A DNA stretch of 6,154 nucleotides, taken from contig DFQX01000002.1 of assembly GCA_002381155.1 (NCBI GenBank), forward strand, positions 1 through 6,154. The letters are read 5' to 3'. The translations under genes were made by a program, and so were the position numbers. Source of the DNA: Flavobacteriaceae bacterium UBA3478. GTDB lineage: Bacteria > Bacteroidota > Bacteroidia > Flavobacteriales > Flavobacteriaceae. The notes under the pieces were generated by a model that saw only the letters and a list, made by a program, of their open reading frames with translations, was not told where the DNA came from and ran no database searches. This document shows positions 5,900 through 6,154 of this stretch, in pieces; the first letter of the stretch is position 1, and every line of letters starts with the position of its first letter.

Positions 5900-6154
5900 T
5901 TTGAACCAATCATACATTATATAGTAAGATTAAGATTGTCACTAATACTTCTTCAGTCCCAAGTTTAAATTGACTTAACAGAAAAGAACAAAGCGATAAA
6001 CATAATTATTCATTCCGCCAGCTTCAATAGTTGATGATTGACGATCAAAAAATTATTAAAACAAAAAAAAGCATGTTATAGAATTGATTTCTGATTAAAA
6101 AATGAAAGAAATCTGTACATTTATATATCAAGACTTGGAATGTTAACATAATTT
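5900..6154. other. AT-rich intergenic sequence with no recognised gene
   Basis: No open frame of convincing length starts or ends here on either strand, and I recognise no tRNA or other RNA gene. The stretch is AT-rich with homopolymer A runs (for example at 6060-6068). It appears to be the spacer between the rpsL promoter region and whatever lies beyond the right edge. Any upstream gene must end or begin outside the window. Confidence 0.6.

Noticed and set aside
5894..5908. GGTGCGATTTGAACC, which on the minus strand looks like a tRNA T-loop plus acceptor end
   Set aside because: The flanking bases do not form a 5-bp T-stem around TTCAAAT, and no anticodon arm, D-arm or acceptor partner is visible upstream.
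6031..6048. Small inverted repeat TTGAT/ATCAA followed by A-rich sequence
   Set aside because: A 5-bp AT-rich stem with an 8-nt loop is expected by chance in such sequence.
6102..6146. 14-codon plus-strand frame MKEICTFIYQDLEC near the right edge
   Set aside because: Too short, no ribosome binding site or proper promoter spacing, and no recognisable similarity.

Overview
The window reads as a core ribosomal-protein locus of a member of the Bacteroidota, most likely a flavobacterium-like organism. Three things support this: the sequence character of the proteins (S12 ending in RPKK, a 101-residue S10, a 158-residue S7, L2 with DHPMGGGEGR), a textbook Bacteroidota promoter (TTTG, 19 nt, TACATTTG) in front of the first gene, and the near absence of Shine-Dalgarno sequences before the genes. 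The lineage call is recognition from memory, not a database result.

All eight genes lie on the minus strand, so transcription runs from high to low coordinates: rpsL (S12), rpsG (S7), fusA (EF-G), rpsJ (S10), rplC (L3), rplD (L4), rplW (L23) and rplB (L2, cut by the left window edge). This is the str operon joined directly to the start of the S10 operon. No tuf gene lies between fusA and rpsJ. Gaps are 21, 6, 12, 133, -1, 7 and 9 nt, so the genes form one compact probable operon driven by the promoter at 5802-5832. The products are small-subunit proteins of the decoding centre and head, the translocase EF-G, and large-subunit proteins of the peptidyl-transferase and exit-tunnel regions.

Two non-coding stretches remain. 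The 133-nt rpsJ-rplC gap (2317-2449) can fold into three successive hairpins, with a possible pseudoknot or alternative pairing. It is the only internal gap large enough for a ribosomal-protein-type leader and is the most interesting part of the window. The 384 nt upstream of rpsL (5771-6154) are AT-rich and hold the promoter, a short 5' leader with an SD-like AGGAG, and one imperfect inverted repeat; no gene is visible in the rest.

I see no mobile element, CRISPR array, RNA gene, defence system or unfamiliar protein. Apart from the intergenic structure this is ordinary, highly conserved housekeeping DNA.
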